Part shown: piece by piece, positions 1 through 8,501 of the stretch
Numbering within the stretch: the stretch's first letter is position 1
How the letters are laid out: each line of letters opens with the position of its first letter
Notes under the pieces: generated by a model
The model's database searches: none
What the model was told of the DNA's origin: nothing
Seen by the model: only the letters and a program-made list of their open reading frames with translations
Made by a program: the position numbers and the translations under genes
Assembly (NCBI RefSeq): GCF_900112355.1
Contig: NZ_FOLM01000005.1
Span: forward strand, 1-64,000
Direction: 5' to 3'
DNA length: 64,000 bases
From: Streptomyces aidingensis
GTDB taxonomy: Bacteria; Actinomycetota; Actinomycetes; Streptomycetales; Streptomycetaceae

Positions 1-1008
1 GGCTACTACCGCTTCGTCAACCGCTTCAGCGGCAAGGCGCTCGATGTGTGGGAGTGGTCCACCGCCGACGGCGGCCGGATCTCCCAGTACGACGATCTCA
101 ACGGCTGGAACCAGCAGTTCCGGCTGGTCCCCGCGGACGGCGGCGGCAATCCGCAGCCGCCCGGCGGGCTGGAGGGCTGGGCCACCCGGAACGGCGGCAC
201 CACCGGCGGCGCCGGCGGCGCCACCGTCACCGTCAGCAGCGCCAGTCAGCTCGATGCCGCGCTGACCTCGACGGCCACCCAGACCATCCGGGTCAGCGGC
301 ACCATCTCCTGGTCGGGCATGCACCGGGTGGGGTCCAACAAGACCATCATCGGGGTGGGCTCCGGCGCCACCATCGCGGGCGGGGGCCTGAACCTCAACG
401 GCTCCCACAACGTCATCATCCGCAATCTCACCTTCCGCGACTGGGACGACGACGCCATCAACATCCAGGAAGGCTCCACCAACATCTGGGTGGACCACAA
501 CACCTTCACCAACGGCTATGACGGCGCCGTGGACATCAAGCGGGAGTCGGACTACATCACCGTCTCCTGGAACCGCTTCTACAACCACGGCAAGACCATG
601 CTGCTGGGCCACTCCGACAACCACACCGCCGACATCGGCCACCTGCGGGTGTCCTACCACCACAACTGGTTCGACGGCACCGGCTCCCGCCACCCCCGGG
701 TCCGCTTCGGCAACCCCGTCCACGTCTACAACAACTACTACTACAACAACGACTACGGCGTGGCCTCCACCATGAACGCCGGCGTCCTGGTCGAGGGCAA
801 CTACTTCGAGAACGTCGACGACCCCACCCATGTGGGCTACGGCTCCTCCGACCCCGGCAGCCTGGTCGCCCGCAACAACCACTTCGTGGGCTCCGGCACC
901 CCGGAAACCGCCGGCAGCACCGCATCCATCCCCTACTCCTACCACCTGGACAGCGCGAGCAGCGTCAAGAGCATCGTCACCGCCGGCGCCGGCGCCGGCC
1001 GGATCTGA
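1..1008 (+). CDS. Pectate lyase (PL1) with ricin-type lectin domain, 5' truncated
   Basis: The reading frame is open from the first base, so the start lies outside the window. Residues 1-42 are the last repeat of a ricin-B-like carbohydrate-binding domain (YYRFVNRFSGKALDVWEWS, then a WNQQFRL Q-x-W-like end). A Gly/Pro/Thr linker follows, then a right-handed beta-helix pectate lyase domain. Typical PL1 features are the WVDHNTF strand, the DGAVDIKR acidic Ca2+-site segment, the RHPRVRFG segment carrying the catalytic arginine, and VHVYNNYY. The enzyme should be secreted and cleave de-esterified pectin by beta-elimination; the lectin module would hold it on plant polysaccharide. The order lectin then lyase is visible; the signal peptide is not in view. 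High confidence. Confidence 0.93.
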   Translation, partial: GYYRFVNRFSGKALDVWEWSTADGGRISQYDDLNGWNQQFRLVPADGGGNPQPPGGLEGWATRNGGTTGGAGGATVTVSSASQLDAALTSTATQTIRVSGTISWSGMHRVGSNKTIIGVGSGATIAGGGLNLNGSHNVIIRNLTFRDWDDDAINIQEGSTNIWVDHNTFTNGYDGAVDIKRESDYITVSWNRFYNHGKTMLLGHSDNHTADIGHLRVSYHHNWFDGTGSRHPRVRFGNPVHVYNNYYYNNDYGVASTMNAGVLVEGNYFENVDDPTHVGYGSSDPGSLVARNNHFVGSGTPETAGSTASIPYSYHLDSASSVKSIVTAGAGAGRI

Positions 1009-1051
1009 GCCCCACATCCGGTCCGCAACGCACGCCCCGGCGGCACCGGCA

Positions 1052-1085
1052 CCCCTCCCCGGGCGGAACGGCGCCCGGGGAGGGG
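1052..1085. terminator. Bidirectional hairpin terminator
   Basis: A perfect 14-bp inverted repeat (arms 1052-1065 and 1072-1085, 6-nt loop GAACGG) sits between two convergent genes, 44 bp after the pectate lyase stop. It has no T tract, as is usual for high-GC actinomycete terminators. Confidence 0.7.
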
Positions 1086-1095
1086 CGCGACGGAC

Positions 1096-2013
1096 TCAGC
1101 CGCGCGGCCCGGCCGTCCGCTCCGGCTCGCGCAGCTCGGCCAGCACCGCATCGGTGAAGAACGGCCACACCTCCGCCGCCCACGGCCCGAACGCCTGCCC
1201 GGTCAGCACCACGCACGCCGCGCCCGCCTCCGGATCGACCCACAGAAACGTTCCGGACTGGCCGAAGTGCCCGAAGGTGCGCGGCGAGGAGGAGGCGCCC
1301 GTCCAGTGCGGATGCTTGCCGCCCCGGATCTCGAAGCCCAGCCCCCAGTCGTTCGGCTTCTGGTTGCCGAAGCCGGGCAGCACACCGCTCAGCCCAGGGA
1401 ACACCACCGAGGCCGCCTCCGCCACCGTGGCCGGGTCCAGCAGCTTCGGCGCCTGGAGTTCGGCCGCGAAGCGCAGCAGGTCCTCCACCGTGGAGACCGC
1501 GTCCTTGGCGGGCGAGCCGGTCAGCCCGGTGTCCCGCATGCCCAGCGGCTCGAACACCGCCTGCCGCAGATACTCCGGGAAGGGGATGCCGCTGGCCTTG
1601 GTCACCTGGTCGGCCAGCACCTCGAAGCCGGAGTTGGAGTAGATCCGGCGCTCCCCGGGCCGCGCCTGCACCCGAGTCCCCTCGAAGGCCAGCCCGGAGG
1701 CGTGCGCCAGCAGATGCCGGACCGTCGAGCCGGGCGGTCCCGCCGGCTCGTCCAGTTCCACCGCGCCCTCCTCGACCGCCACCAGCACCGCGTAGGCGGC
1801 CAGCGGCTTGGTCACCGAGGCCAGCGGGATGGGCCGTCCGGTCGGCCCGTGCCGCCCGGCCACCGTGCCGTCCGCCAGCACCACGCCCGCCGCCGTGTCC
1901 GGCACCTGCCACTCGTCGACCAGCGCCAGACTGCGCAGCGTTCCGCCCGCCCGGGCGCCTCCACCGGTGTCCATGCCCTGCTCGCTCCTGCCCGTGCCCG
2001 CCGTGTCAGCCAT
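1096..2013 (-). CDS. Serine hydrolase, class C beta-lactamase fold
   Basis: This 305-residue protein has the serine-hydrolase triad of the beta-lactamase/esterase EstB family: S66-V-T-K69 (nucleophile and base), Y125-S-N and a late HFGQSG box in place of KTG. No signal peptide or membrane segment is obvious, so it is probably cytoplasmic and acts as an esterase or peptidase rather than a resistance enzyme. It is divergent from the MerR gene, about 90 bp away. The start is ATG with a TAGGCT -10 box 6 nt upstream and a possible GGAG 1 nt before the ATG, so it may be leaderless. The substrate cannot be read from sequence. Confidence 0.85.
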   Translation of the reverse strand: MADTAGTGRSEQGMDTGGGARAGGTLRSLALVDEWQVPDTAAGVVLADGTVAGRHGPTGRPIPLASVTKPLAAYAVLVAVEEGAVELDEPAGPPGSTVRHLLAHASGLAFEGTRVQARPGERRIYSNSGFEVLADQVTKASGIPFPEYLRQAVFEPLGMRDTGLTGSPAKDAVSTVEDLLRFAAELQAPKLLDPATVAEAASVVFPGLSGVLPGFGNQKPNDWGLGFEIRGGKHPHWTGASSSPRTFGHFGQSGTFLWVDPEAGAACVVLTGQAFGPWAAEVWPFFTDAVLAELREPERTAGPRG

Positions 2014-2019
2014 GCTCCG

Positions 2020-2025
2020 AGCCTA
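2020..2025 (-). promoter_or_regulatory. -10 box for leaderless start of serine hydrolase
   Basis: TAGGCT lies 6 nt upstream of the ATG on the minus strand, fitting the actinobacterial TANNNT consensus for leaderless transcripts. Confidence 0.5.
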
Positions 2026-2069
2026 GCCCGGCGGGCCGCCTGGGCCCGGAGATCCCCGGCCGGACCGGC

Positions 2070-2100
2070 TTGCCTGGAGTGGACTCCAACTTTGTACGGT
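2070..2100 (+). promoter_or_regulatory. MerR-type autoregulated promoter/operator
   Basis: TTGCCT (2070-2075) and TACGGT (2095-2100) are separated by 19 nt, the over-long spacer typical of MerR-controlled promoters. The spacer region holds a dyad, TGGAGT-GG-ACTCCA (2075-2088), matching the known GGAGT/ACTCC operator of MerR regulators. The predicted start site falls on or next to the ATG at 2107, so the mRNA should be leaderless. Confidence 0.85.
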
Positions 2101-2106
2101 GCAGGC

Positions 2107-2661
2107 ATGACCGTCACCGACACCGCTCCCACGGCTCCCACGGCAGCGAAGACCTCCGACGGCACCGGCCCGGCGGCCCCGGACGGTGACGCCTGCGTCA
2201 CCGCGTCCGTCGCCCATCCCCGCCCGGACGGCCAGGACCACTACACCATCAGCGAGGTCGCCGCCCTGACCGGCCTGAGCGCGCACACCCTGCGCTGGTA
2301 CGAGCGGATCGGGCTGATGCCGCACATCGACCGTTCGCACACCGGCCAGCGGCGGTTCCGCAACCAGGACCTGAACTGGCTGGAGTTCATCGGCAAGCTG
2401 CGGCTGACCGGCATGCCGGTGGCGGACATGGTCCGCTACGCCGAACTGGTCCGGGAGGGCGACCACACCTTCGAGGCGCGCCAGGACCTGCTCCGCACCA
2501 CCCGGGACGATGTGCTGCGCCGGATCGCCGAACTCCAGGACGCCCTGACCGTGCTCGACTACAAGATCCGCTTCTACGGCACCGCCGCCCCGCCGGCGGC
2601 GGACCCCGCGGCCGGCACCGCGGAAGGAGCCGGCACCCCCGCGCGGACGCAGCGGAGGTAA
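2107..2661 (+). CDS. MerR family transcriptional regulator
   Basis: The 184-residue protein has a poorly conserved N-terminal tail (about 45 residues), then a MerR winged helix-turn-helix (YTISEVAALTGLSAHTLRWY, residues 46-65), the wing (RRFRNQDLNWLEFIGKLR) and a dimerisation coiled coil ending in DYKIRFYG. This pattern fits the YyaN/AdhR-like branch. No effector-binding domain follows, so the inducer is unknown. The gene is preceded by a MerR-type promoter with a 19-bp spacer that it probably binds itself. The start was chosen because the promoter places +1 at this ATG and no Shine-Dalgarno is present. The divergent serine hydrolase could also be a target, but that is inference. Confidence 0.92.
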   Translation: MTVTDTAPTAPTAAKTSDGTGPAAPDGDACVTASVAHPRPDGQDHYTISEVAALTGLSAHTLRWYERIGLMPHIDRSHTGQRRFRNQDLNWLEFIGKLRLTGMPVADMVRYAELVREGDHTFEARQDLLRTTRDDVLRRIAELQDALTVLDYKIRFYGTAAPPAADPAAGTAEGAGTPARTQRR

Positions 2662-2769
2662 CCGTGCAGAAGGCGTGCCCCCCGATCGTCCTTCGGCGTT
2701 TGCCAACCCGAGAGCGCCGGACCGCTCGCTCCCGCGGGCCCGGCGCCGCGGCACAGGAGGGCACCAGCC

Positions 2770-2958
2770 ATGCGACGACCCATCCGGCACCGGATGGACG
2801 AGTTCCCGATCCTCGATCCGGATCCGACCCGGCCCTACGTTCCCGACACCCCGGCCCTCTGGCACCTCGGCGGCCGTCTGCTCACCACACCCCGCCCCGC
2901 CAGACGCACCCACTACCACCTCATCCCGCACGGTCTGGCCTTCCACTGCGTGCTGTGA
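2770..2958 (+). CDS. Small hypothetical protein, 62 aa
   Basis: A 62-codon frame starts at ATG with a good ribosome site (AGGAGG about 9 nt upstream) and has the strong G/C third-position bias of its neighbours. The product (MRRPIRHRMDEFPILDPD... ending in HGLAFHCVL) has no transmembrane segment or recognised domain. It lies 108 bp after the MerR gene in the same direction and could be co-transcribed. I do not recognise the family; the evidence is codon bias and ribosome site only. Confidence 0.5.
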   Translation: MRRPIRHRMDEFPILDPDPTRPYVPDTPALWHLGGRLLTTPRPARRTHYHLIPHGLAFHCVL

Positions 2959-3019
2959 CGTGACATGACGTATCGGGGCATGGTGTACCGGGCGCCCCGC
3001 GCCGGAGGGGCCCGCCGGG

Positions 3020-3961
3020 TCAGCCGGCCGCCGACTCCACCGTCAGGGGAACCGGGAGGGCGCCGGAGACCAGGACGGCCGCGAACTCGCCGGCGGACTC
3101 CTCGGTGAACGGCTCGGCCATGCCGCCCTGGATCTGGAGCGTGCCGCCCCCGATCCGCTCGTGCACGGACGGGGCGGAGACCACCTCGCCGTCCATCACG
3201 ATGGCCACCTGGTTCTGCGGCGGGCCCTGGAGGGCGAGTTCCTCGGTGAGATCGCCGAACTGACCGGCACCGGCCTCGGACAGCTCGATCTGGACGAGCC
3301 AGCCCGTTCCGGTCTGCTGGTCCAGGACCGCCTCCGCCGCCGTCACCTCGGTGCCGGTCATCGCCGAGGGCCCCAGCAGATACTTCACCGGCGGTTGCCC
3401 CTCGGTGCTGCCCGGCCCGCAGGCGATCACCGGCTGCTGTGGGTCGTGGCCCCGGGCGGCCTCCGCGGCGGCCGTGCCGTCGGCGCAGTCCAGGGCGTCG
3501 AACTCCGCGGCCAGCGGCAGGCCGGGGCCGGCCGGCATCCCGCCGGAGCCGGCCGCCTGGTGGGAGAGGGCCAGCACCGGGCGGAAGTGCAGCGCGCCGG
3601 GCCTGGCCAGCGCCCGGAGGCTGCGCTCGCCCGCGGCCGGGCCGGTCAGCAGCACCCCGCCCCGTCCGTCGGTCTCCACCGTCACCTCGCCCAGCTCCAG
3701 CGCCTCGGCCCGCTGCCGCAGCTGGTCGGCGACCCGGCCGAGGCTCTCCTCGTCCAGCGGGGACCCGGGGGTGTAACGGACGGTGACCCGCTCACCGCCC
3801 GCCGCTTCCTCCCCGCCGGCGCCGGAGGAGGAACCGGAGGAGTCACCGGGGGAGTCACCGGAGGAGGAACTGCACGCGGTCAGCGCGGCGGCGGCCGGCA
3901 GCGCCAGCAGCACGGCGGTGAGTACGGGAACGGCACGGCGGCGGATTCGGATCGGACGCAT
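3020..3961 (-). CDS. Lipoprotein with SecD-like periplasmic head domain
   Basis: The start MRPIRIRRR gives a clean lipoprotein signal peptide with lipobox LTAC and lipidated Cys30; an ATG 18 nt upstream would add MGRLGT and seems less likely. After a Ser/Gly linker, the segment VTVRYTPGSP...RQRAEAL resembles the P1 domain of SecD. The later stretch (KYLLGPSAMTGTEVTAAEAV, then VQIELSEAGAGQFGDLTEEL and NQVAIVMDGEVVSAPSVHERI) strongly matches the SecD P1 head. No SecD transmembrane bundle follows, so this is a membrane-anchored extracytoplasmic protein of 313 residues, not SecD itself. A role in secretion or folding is only inference. Confidence 0.75.
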   Translation of the reverse strand: MRPIRIRRRAVPVLTAVLLALPAAAALTACSSSSGDSPGDSSGSSSGAGGEEAAGGERVTVRYTPGSPLDEESLGRVADQLRQRAEALELGEVTVETDGRGGVLLTGPAAGERSLRALARPGALHFRPVLALSHQAAGSGGMPAGPGLPLAAEFDALDCADGTAAAEAARGHDPQQPVIACGPGSTEGQPPVKYLLGPSAMTGTEVTAAEAVLDQQTGTGWLVQIELSEAGAGQFGDLTEELALQGPPQNQVAIVMDGEVVSAPSVHERIGGGTLQIQGGMAEPFTEESAGEFAAVLVSGALPVPLTVESAAG

Positions 3962-4009
3962 GGTGCCCAGTCTCCCCATCGCCCGCCGCCCGCGCAGGAG
4001 TTCCGGCCA

Positions 4010-5245
4010 TCACAGCACGGCGACGGCATAGCCGGCGAATCCCGCGGTGAGCACCGCGGCGATGCCGCGGTGGCCGGCCGTGGCACCGCTCCACGGCGCC
4101 TCGAAACGGCGCACCGCCCGGCCGGTCACCACCAGGAGCAGGGCGAACAGCGGCAGCCAGGCCAGCCGGGCGGCCACCCAGCCCGGCGAGGCCGGCGCCT
4201 CGGTCAGCCCGGGCAGCGGGCCGAACGGCGCGCTGGTCACGGCCACCGCCAGCATCGCGGTCTGGTGCCAGCACAGGATCGTCATGGCGGAGAGATTGAC
4301 CACCACGACCGGAGCCCACAGCCCGGGGCGGCGGCGCAGCAGCCCGTCCAGCCGGCCGCGCAGCAGCACCGCCGCGCCCGACTGGGCCGCCGCCAGGGCG
4401 AGCACCAGCAGGGACGGCGGGTGGGAGTTGGTGCGCGTCCCGCCCGGCACGCCCACCAGGGAGGCCGGGTAGCCGAAGACCAGCAGCAGCACGGCGAACA
4501 GCGCCGCGCCCCCGGCCAGCAGCAGCCGGGCGGCGGGGCGGCGCAGCCGGCCGGTGCCCCAGGCCACGCCGAGCTGGTAGCCGAACAGCCAGCCGGGCAG
4601 CAGATTGAGCAGGCCCAGCCAGCCCGGCATCGCCGCCGCGTACGGGCCGTAGCGCAGGAAGTCCACGACGGCGACGGTGAGCAGCAGCGGGGCGGCCGAG
4701 CCGAGGCCGCCCAGCCGCTGCGCGGCACGCAGACAGAGCGGGGTGAGTGCGGTGATCACCGCATAGATCCCGACGAACCACAGCGGCTGCACCACCAGCA
4801 CCACGGCGGTGCGCAGCGTGCCGTCCGGGACCCCGGCGGCGCCGAGCAGGGCCAGCAGCCCGGCCCAGACCGTGGCCACCCCGACCACGGGACGGCCCAG
4901 CCGGGCCAGCCGCCCGCGCAGCCAGCGCGCCGTGGGCTCGCCGCGCCCGGCGCAGCGCCGCAGCGAGCGGACCGAGGAATGGCCGCCCACCAGGAAGAAG
5001 ATGCCCAGCATCTGGAACAGCCAGCTCGCCGGGGCGAGCTCGGGGAGGGCGGCGAGCGGGCTGGCGTTGCGCAGCGCGCCGTCCCCGGGGCCGAGGGTGA
5101 AGCCGCCCACCAGCCAGTGCCCGGCCGGGACGGCGAGCAGCGCCAGCGCCCGCAGCCCGTCCACGGCCCGGTCCCTGCCGGGCGGGGTGCCGGCCTCGAT
5201 CCGGCGGCACAGCGACCGGGCGGCGCGCTCAGCGGCGGCGGGCAT
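4010..5245 (-). CDS. Acyltransferase family 3 membrane protein
   Basis: The 411-residue protein has about ten hydrophobic helices. It begins, after a short cytoplasmic segment, with DGLRALALLAVPAGHWLVGG, the opening of acyltransferase_3 (OafA/YrhL-like) proteins, although the usual R/H motif is not standard. Such enzymes O-acylate glycans or secreted small molecules at the membrane. The start was set at MPAAAERAARS, which overlaps the end of the upstream hydrolase gene by 17 bp and so suggests co-translation. The acceptor is unknown. Confidence 0.75.
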   Translation of the reverse strand: MPAAAERAARSLCRRIEAGTPPGRDRAVDGLRALALLAVPAGHWLVGGFTLGPGDGALRNASPLAALPELAPASWLFQMLGIFFLVGGHSSVRSLRRCAGRGEPTARWLRGRLARLGRPVVGVATVWAGLLALLGAAGVPDGTLRTAVVLVVQPLWFVGIYAVITALTPLCLRAAQRLGGLGSAAPLLLTVAVVDFLRYGPYAAAMPGWLGLLNLLPGWLFGYQLGVAWGTGRLRRPAARLLLAGGAALFAVLLLVFGYPASLVGVPGGTRTNSHPPSLLVLALAAAQSGAAVLLRGRLDGLLRRRPGLWAPVVVVNLSAMTILCWHQTAMLAVAVTSAPFGPLPGLTEAPASPGWVAARLAWLPLFALLLVVTGRAVRRFEAPWSGATAGHRGIAAVLTAGFAGYAVAVL

Positions 5246-6299
5246 CGTGGCACTCCTGGGAGCCGGGGGAGCAGGTGACGGCGGTGTGGTCGCCGAGGGC
5301 GATCGCGGAGAAGTTGCGCAGCGCGTCGGTGCCGGGCTCCAGATAGCCGGCATGGCCGTCCACGGTGCGGGCGGTCACCACCCGGGCGCCGTATGCCGGG
5401 CCGGTGGGGTCGGGGCCGTGCCCCAGGCCCAGCACCTGCATATCCGGCACCCGGCCCACCCAGTCCTCCGGGGCGCGGGCCGCCCACACCCGGGCGGTGG
5501 TGCCCAGCGCCTCCGCGCTGCTCGCCCGGGTGCCGGGCGCCGCGAAGAAGACCAGGTCACCGGCGTCTTCCGGGGCCAGCCGGGCGGCGGCCAGCCCGCA
5601 CACCACGGCGCCGTAGCTGTGGCAGAACACCGCCGGCGGGGCCGCGTCGGTCACCGCGGCCAGCCCGGCCAGGAACCGGGCCAGCCGGGGTGCGCCCGCC
5701 TCGGCCAGCCGGCCGGCCGCGGCGTCCGCCCCGATCTCGCCGGGGGTGGTGTAGCCGACCCAGGCGATGACCGCCGGGGCGGCCGAGGGGTCGTCCTGGG
5801 CCATCCGCCGCAGCAGCCCGCGGGCCATGGCGTCGGGGGTGGCGTGCCGTTCCAGGTCGTTGCCGGTTCCCGGCACGATCACCGCGATCCGCTCGGCCGC
5901 CGCGAGATCGCCGTACACCTCGGCGAAGGTGCCCCGGCCGCGCGGGTCGAAGGCCAGCAGCTGCCGTCCCGGCTCCGGTGGCTCGCCGAAGTGCGCCATC
6001 CAGGCGCGGGCGTTGGCCGCGTACCGCAGCTCCGGCGGCGCCCCGTCCAGATTGCCCGCCACCCGCGGGTGGCGTTCGGCCAGCCGGCCGGCCGCGGCCG
6101 GGCCGAGTGCCGCGAAATAGGCGGCGACCTCGGCGGGCGCGGCGCCGGCCGGGTCGGGCGGCCCGGCTCCGTCGGCCAGCCAGGCCGCGGTGCCGGGCGG
6201 CTGCCCGGTGATCAGCGGTGTGCCGAAGGCCGACCAGCTTCCCGTGCCCAGCACGGCGAACAGCGTGGCGGCGGCCACGGCGCGGCGGCTGCGCGGCAT
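5229..6299 (-). CDS. Secreted alpha/beta hydrolase, DUF1023 type (copy 1)
   Basis: The product of 356 residues begins MPRSRRAVAAATLFAVLG, a signal-peptide or anchor sequence, and carries the DUF1023 alpha/beta-hydrolase core: an RYAANA segment, LLAFDPRGRG, a VIVPGTGND strand, the nucleophile elbow CHSYGAVVCG, and a terminal HAGYLEPGTDALRNF segment supplying the likely His. The start at 6299 has an AGGAG-like ribosome site; an upstream in-frame start would only add low-quality sequence. A close paralogue lies at 9564-10778. The substrate is unknown; lipase/esterase activity is inferred from the fold. Confidence 0.85.
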   Translation of the reverse strand: MPRSRRAVAAATLFAVLGTGSWSAFGTPLITGQPPGTAAWLADGAGPPDPAGAAPAEVAAYFAALGPAAAGRLAERHPRVAGNLDGAPPELRYAANARAWMAHFGEPPEPGRQLLAFDPRGRGTFAEVYGDLAAAERIAVIVPGTGNDLERHATPDAMARGLLRRMAQDDPSAAPAVIAWVGYTTPGEIGADAAAGRLAEAGAPRLARFLAGLAAVTDAAPPAVFCHSYGAVVCGLAAARLAPEDAGDLVFFAAPGTRASSAEALGTTARVWAARAPEDWVGRVPDMQVLGLGHGPDPTGPAYGARVVTARTVDGHAGYLEPGTDALRNFSAIALGDHTAVTCSPGSQECHDARRR

Positions 6300-6467
6300 C
6301 GCGGTTCTCCCTCTCTCCTGCGGTTGCAGGGGGGAGACTGCGGTCGCGGCTGCCGCCGGGGCGTCACACCGTGGCGCCAAACCGCGCGTAGTACCCGGGT
6401 AGGGGGCGGGTGAGGCGAAACAGCGGCCTCGCCGCCGGGCGGGGCCCGCCTCACGGCCGGCCGGGGC

Positions 6468-7157
6468 TCAGGACCGGCCGGGGGTGATCAGGCCGGATTC
6501 GTAGGCCAGGATCACCGCCTGGGCCCGGTCCCGCAGGCCGAGCTTGCCGAGGATGCGGCTGACGTGCGTCTTCACCGTCTGCTCGGCCAGCACCAGGGTC
6601 TCGGCGATCTCGGTGTTGGACAGCCCCCGGGCGATCAGCTCCAGCACCTCCCGCTCGCGGGCGGTGAGGGCCTTCAGCCGCAGCGCCGGGCGGTCCGCGC
6701 CGCGCGGCGGGGCGGGCCGCCGGCGGGCGAAGTCGGCGATCAGCCGGCGGGTGACCGAGGGAGCGAGCAGCGCGTCCCCGGCCGCCACCACCCGCACCGC
6801 CGCGATCAGGTCGGACGGCGGCGAGTCCTTGAGCAGAAAGCCGCTGGCACCGGCGCGCAGCGCCTCGTAGACGTAGTCGTCCACATCGAAGGTGGTCAGC
6901 ATCAGCACCCGGGGGCGGTGGGTGATGCCGCGCGGCGGGTCCAGGATGCGGCGGGCCGCCTCCAGACCGTCCAGCACCGGCATCCGCACATCCATCAGCA
7001 CCACGTCCGGGTGGCGGGAGCGGGCCAGTGCCACGCCCTCCTCGCCGTCGGCGGCCTCGCCGATCACGTCGATGTCGCTCTGCGCGGCCAGCAGCGCGGC
7101 GAAGCCGGCCCGCACCATGCTCTGGTCGTCGACGATCAGTACCCGGGTGACGGTCAC
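6468..7157 (-). CDS. NarL/FixJ-family response regulator
   Basis: The 229-residue protein has an N-terminal receiver domain (VLIVDDQSMVRAG; phospho-acceptor D56 in VVLMDVRMP; switch T in MLTTFD; K in LLKD) and a C-terminal LuxR-type helix-turn-helix (LTAREREVLELIARGLSNTEIAETL then VKTHVSRILGKLGL). The GTG start overlaps the kinase stop (GTGA), so the pair is translationally coupled. It should be the transcriptional output of the adjacent histidine kinase. Targets are unknown; the flanking DUF1023 hydrolases are possible members of its regulon by position only. Confidence 0.95.
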   Translation of the reverse strand: MTVTRVLIVDDQSMVRAGFAALLAAQSDIDVIGEAADGEEGVALARSRHPDVVLMDVRMPVLDGLEAARRILDPPRGITHRPRVLMLTTFDVDDYVYEALRAGASGFLLKDSPPSDLIAAVRVVAAGDALLAPSVTRRLIADFARRRPAPPRGADRPALRLKALTAREREVLELIARGLSNTEIAETLVLAEQTVKTHVSRILGKLGLRDRAQAVILAYESGLITPGRS

Positions 7158-8419
7158 AGGGGCAGCGTAGCGGTGACCCGGAAGCCGCCGTCCGGGAGCG
7201 GGCCGGTCTCCAGGGTGCCGCCCACCAGCCGGACCCGCTCCCGCATGCCGACCAGGCCGTGGCCGGTGCCGGCCGCGCCCGCCTCCACGGCCGGGCCGCC
7301 GGAGGCCGGGCCGGGGGAGGGGCCGTTCCGCACCGTGACGTCCAGCGCGTCGCCCTCGATGCCCAGGGTCACCGTGGTGGGCGCGCCGGGCGCGTGCCGC
7401 ACCACATTGGCCAGCGCCTCCTGAACGATCCGGTAGGCGCTCAGCCCGACGGCCTGCGGGACGGCCGGGACCGGGGGCGCCTCCGGGCCCTCCCCGGCCA
7501 CGGCGGGCAGCCGCAGCTCGGTGGGGATGCCCGCCCGGCGGGTGGCGTCCACCAGGCCGGGCAGATCCGCCAGGCCGGGCTGCGGGGTGCGTTCGCCGCC
7601 GTTCTGCTCGCTGCGCAGCACGCCGAGCAGCCGCCGCATCTCGCCCAGCGAATGGCGGGCACTGGCCGCGATGGCCGCGAACTCCTCGCGCGCCTCGGGC
7701 GGCAGCCCGGCCAGCCGGTAGGGGGCGCTGTCCGCCTGCACGGTGATCACCGACATGTGGTGGGCCACCACATCGTGCAGCTCGCGGGCGATCCGGGCGC
7801 GCTCCTCCAGCAGGGTGCGCCGGGCGCGCTCGGACTCGCTGATGGTCTCCTGCTCGGCCAGCCGGCGCCGGGTGAGCATCAGAGCGCGCAGCGAACCGCC
7901 GAGCGTGAGCACCACGCCGGCCAGCACGGTCAGCACCACATGGGAGCCGGAGCTGCGCTCGGGGGCGAGCAGGCCGAGGACCAGCGAGACGGCGGCCGTG
8001 GCGGCGAAGACGGTGATCAGGGTGCGCCGGTTCTCGGTGAGCGAGAGCGCGGCGCACAGCAGCAGATAGCCCACCACGGTCATGGGCGGCCACGGCCAGG
8101 ACAGCGTCCGGTCGTCGGCGGCCAGCAGGGCCAGCGCGGTGGCCGTGTCGGCGGCGAGGACGACGTACCAGACCTGGCGGGGGCGGGCGGCGGCGAACAG
8201 CAGCGGACCGGCCTGGAGGATGCCCAGCAGCCCGGCCAGGCCGCCGTCGAGCCGGTCCGGCCGGTCCAGCACGATGATGGTGACCGGCAGCAGGGCGGCG
8301 GTGGCGGCGAAGGCCAGGGCGTGCGGCAGCAGCCGCGGCAGCGGCACCGGGCGCGGCATCCGGCGGCGCGGCGGGACGGCGGCGGTCGCGCCGGCGTCCC
8401 GGGCCTGCTGCTGCTCCAT
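7154..8419 (-). CDS. Sensor histidine kinase, HisKA_3 family
   Basis: The 421-residue protein has five or six N-terminal membrane helices (residues about 30-180) with almost no extracytoplasmic sensor loop, then the HisKA_3 phospho-acceptor box (RIARELHDVVAHHMS, His215). The HATPase domain follows, with NVVRHAP (N box) and a glycine-rich GTGHGLVGMRERV. Such kinases often sense membrane state. The gene is transcribed ahead of, and overlaps, its response regulator. The start at MEQQQARD has a TACGCT -10 box 7 nt upstream and no Shine-Dalgarno, indicating a leaderless message. Confidence 0.95.
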   Translation of the reverse strand: MEQQQARDAGATAAVPPRRRMPRPVPLPRLLPHALAFAATAALLPVTIIVLDRPDRLDGGLAGLLGILQAGPLLFAAARPRQVWYVVLAADTATALALLAADDRTLSWPWPPMTVVGYLLLCAALSLTENRRTLITVFAATAAVSLVLGLLAPERSSGSHVVLTVLAGVVLTLGGSLRALMLTRRRLAEQETISESERARRTLLEERARIARELHDVVAHHMSVITVQADSAPYRLAGLPPEAREEFAAIAASARHSLGEMRRLLGVLRSEQNGGERTPQPGLADLPGLVDATRRAGIPTELRLPAVAGEGPEAPPVPAVPQAVGLSAYRIVQEALANVVRHAPGAPTTVTLGIEGDALDVTVRNGPSPGPASGGPAVEAGAAGTGHGLVGMRERVRLVGGTLETGPLPDGGFRVTATLPL

Positions 8420-8426
8420 AGCCCGC

Positions 8427-8432
8427 AGCGTA
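8427..8432 (-). promoter_or_regulatory. -10 box for leaderless start of histidine kinase
   Basis: TACGCT sits 7 nt upstream of the ATG at 8419 on the minus strand; no ribosome site is visible, so transcription probably begins at the start codon. Confidence 0.6.
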
Positions 8433-8501
8433 CGGCCTGCGCCCCGCCGTGCGGCGGCGTGCCCGCGGCCCGGTCCGTTGCCGCCGCAGACCTTGAGCGG
8501 G

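Noticed and set aside
3161..5278. A 705-codon plus-strand frame rich in Gly, Gln, Arg and His
   Set aside because: It runs antisense to the lipoprotein and acyltransferase genes, and its composition is typical of a shadow frame.
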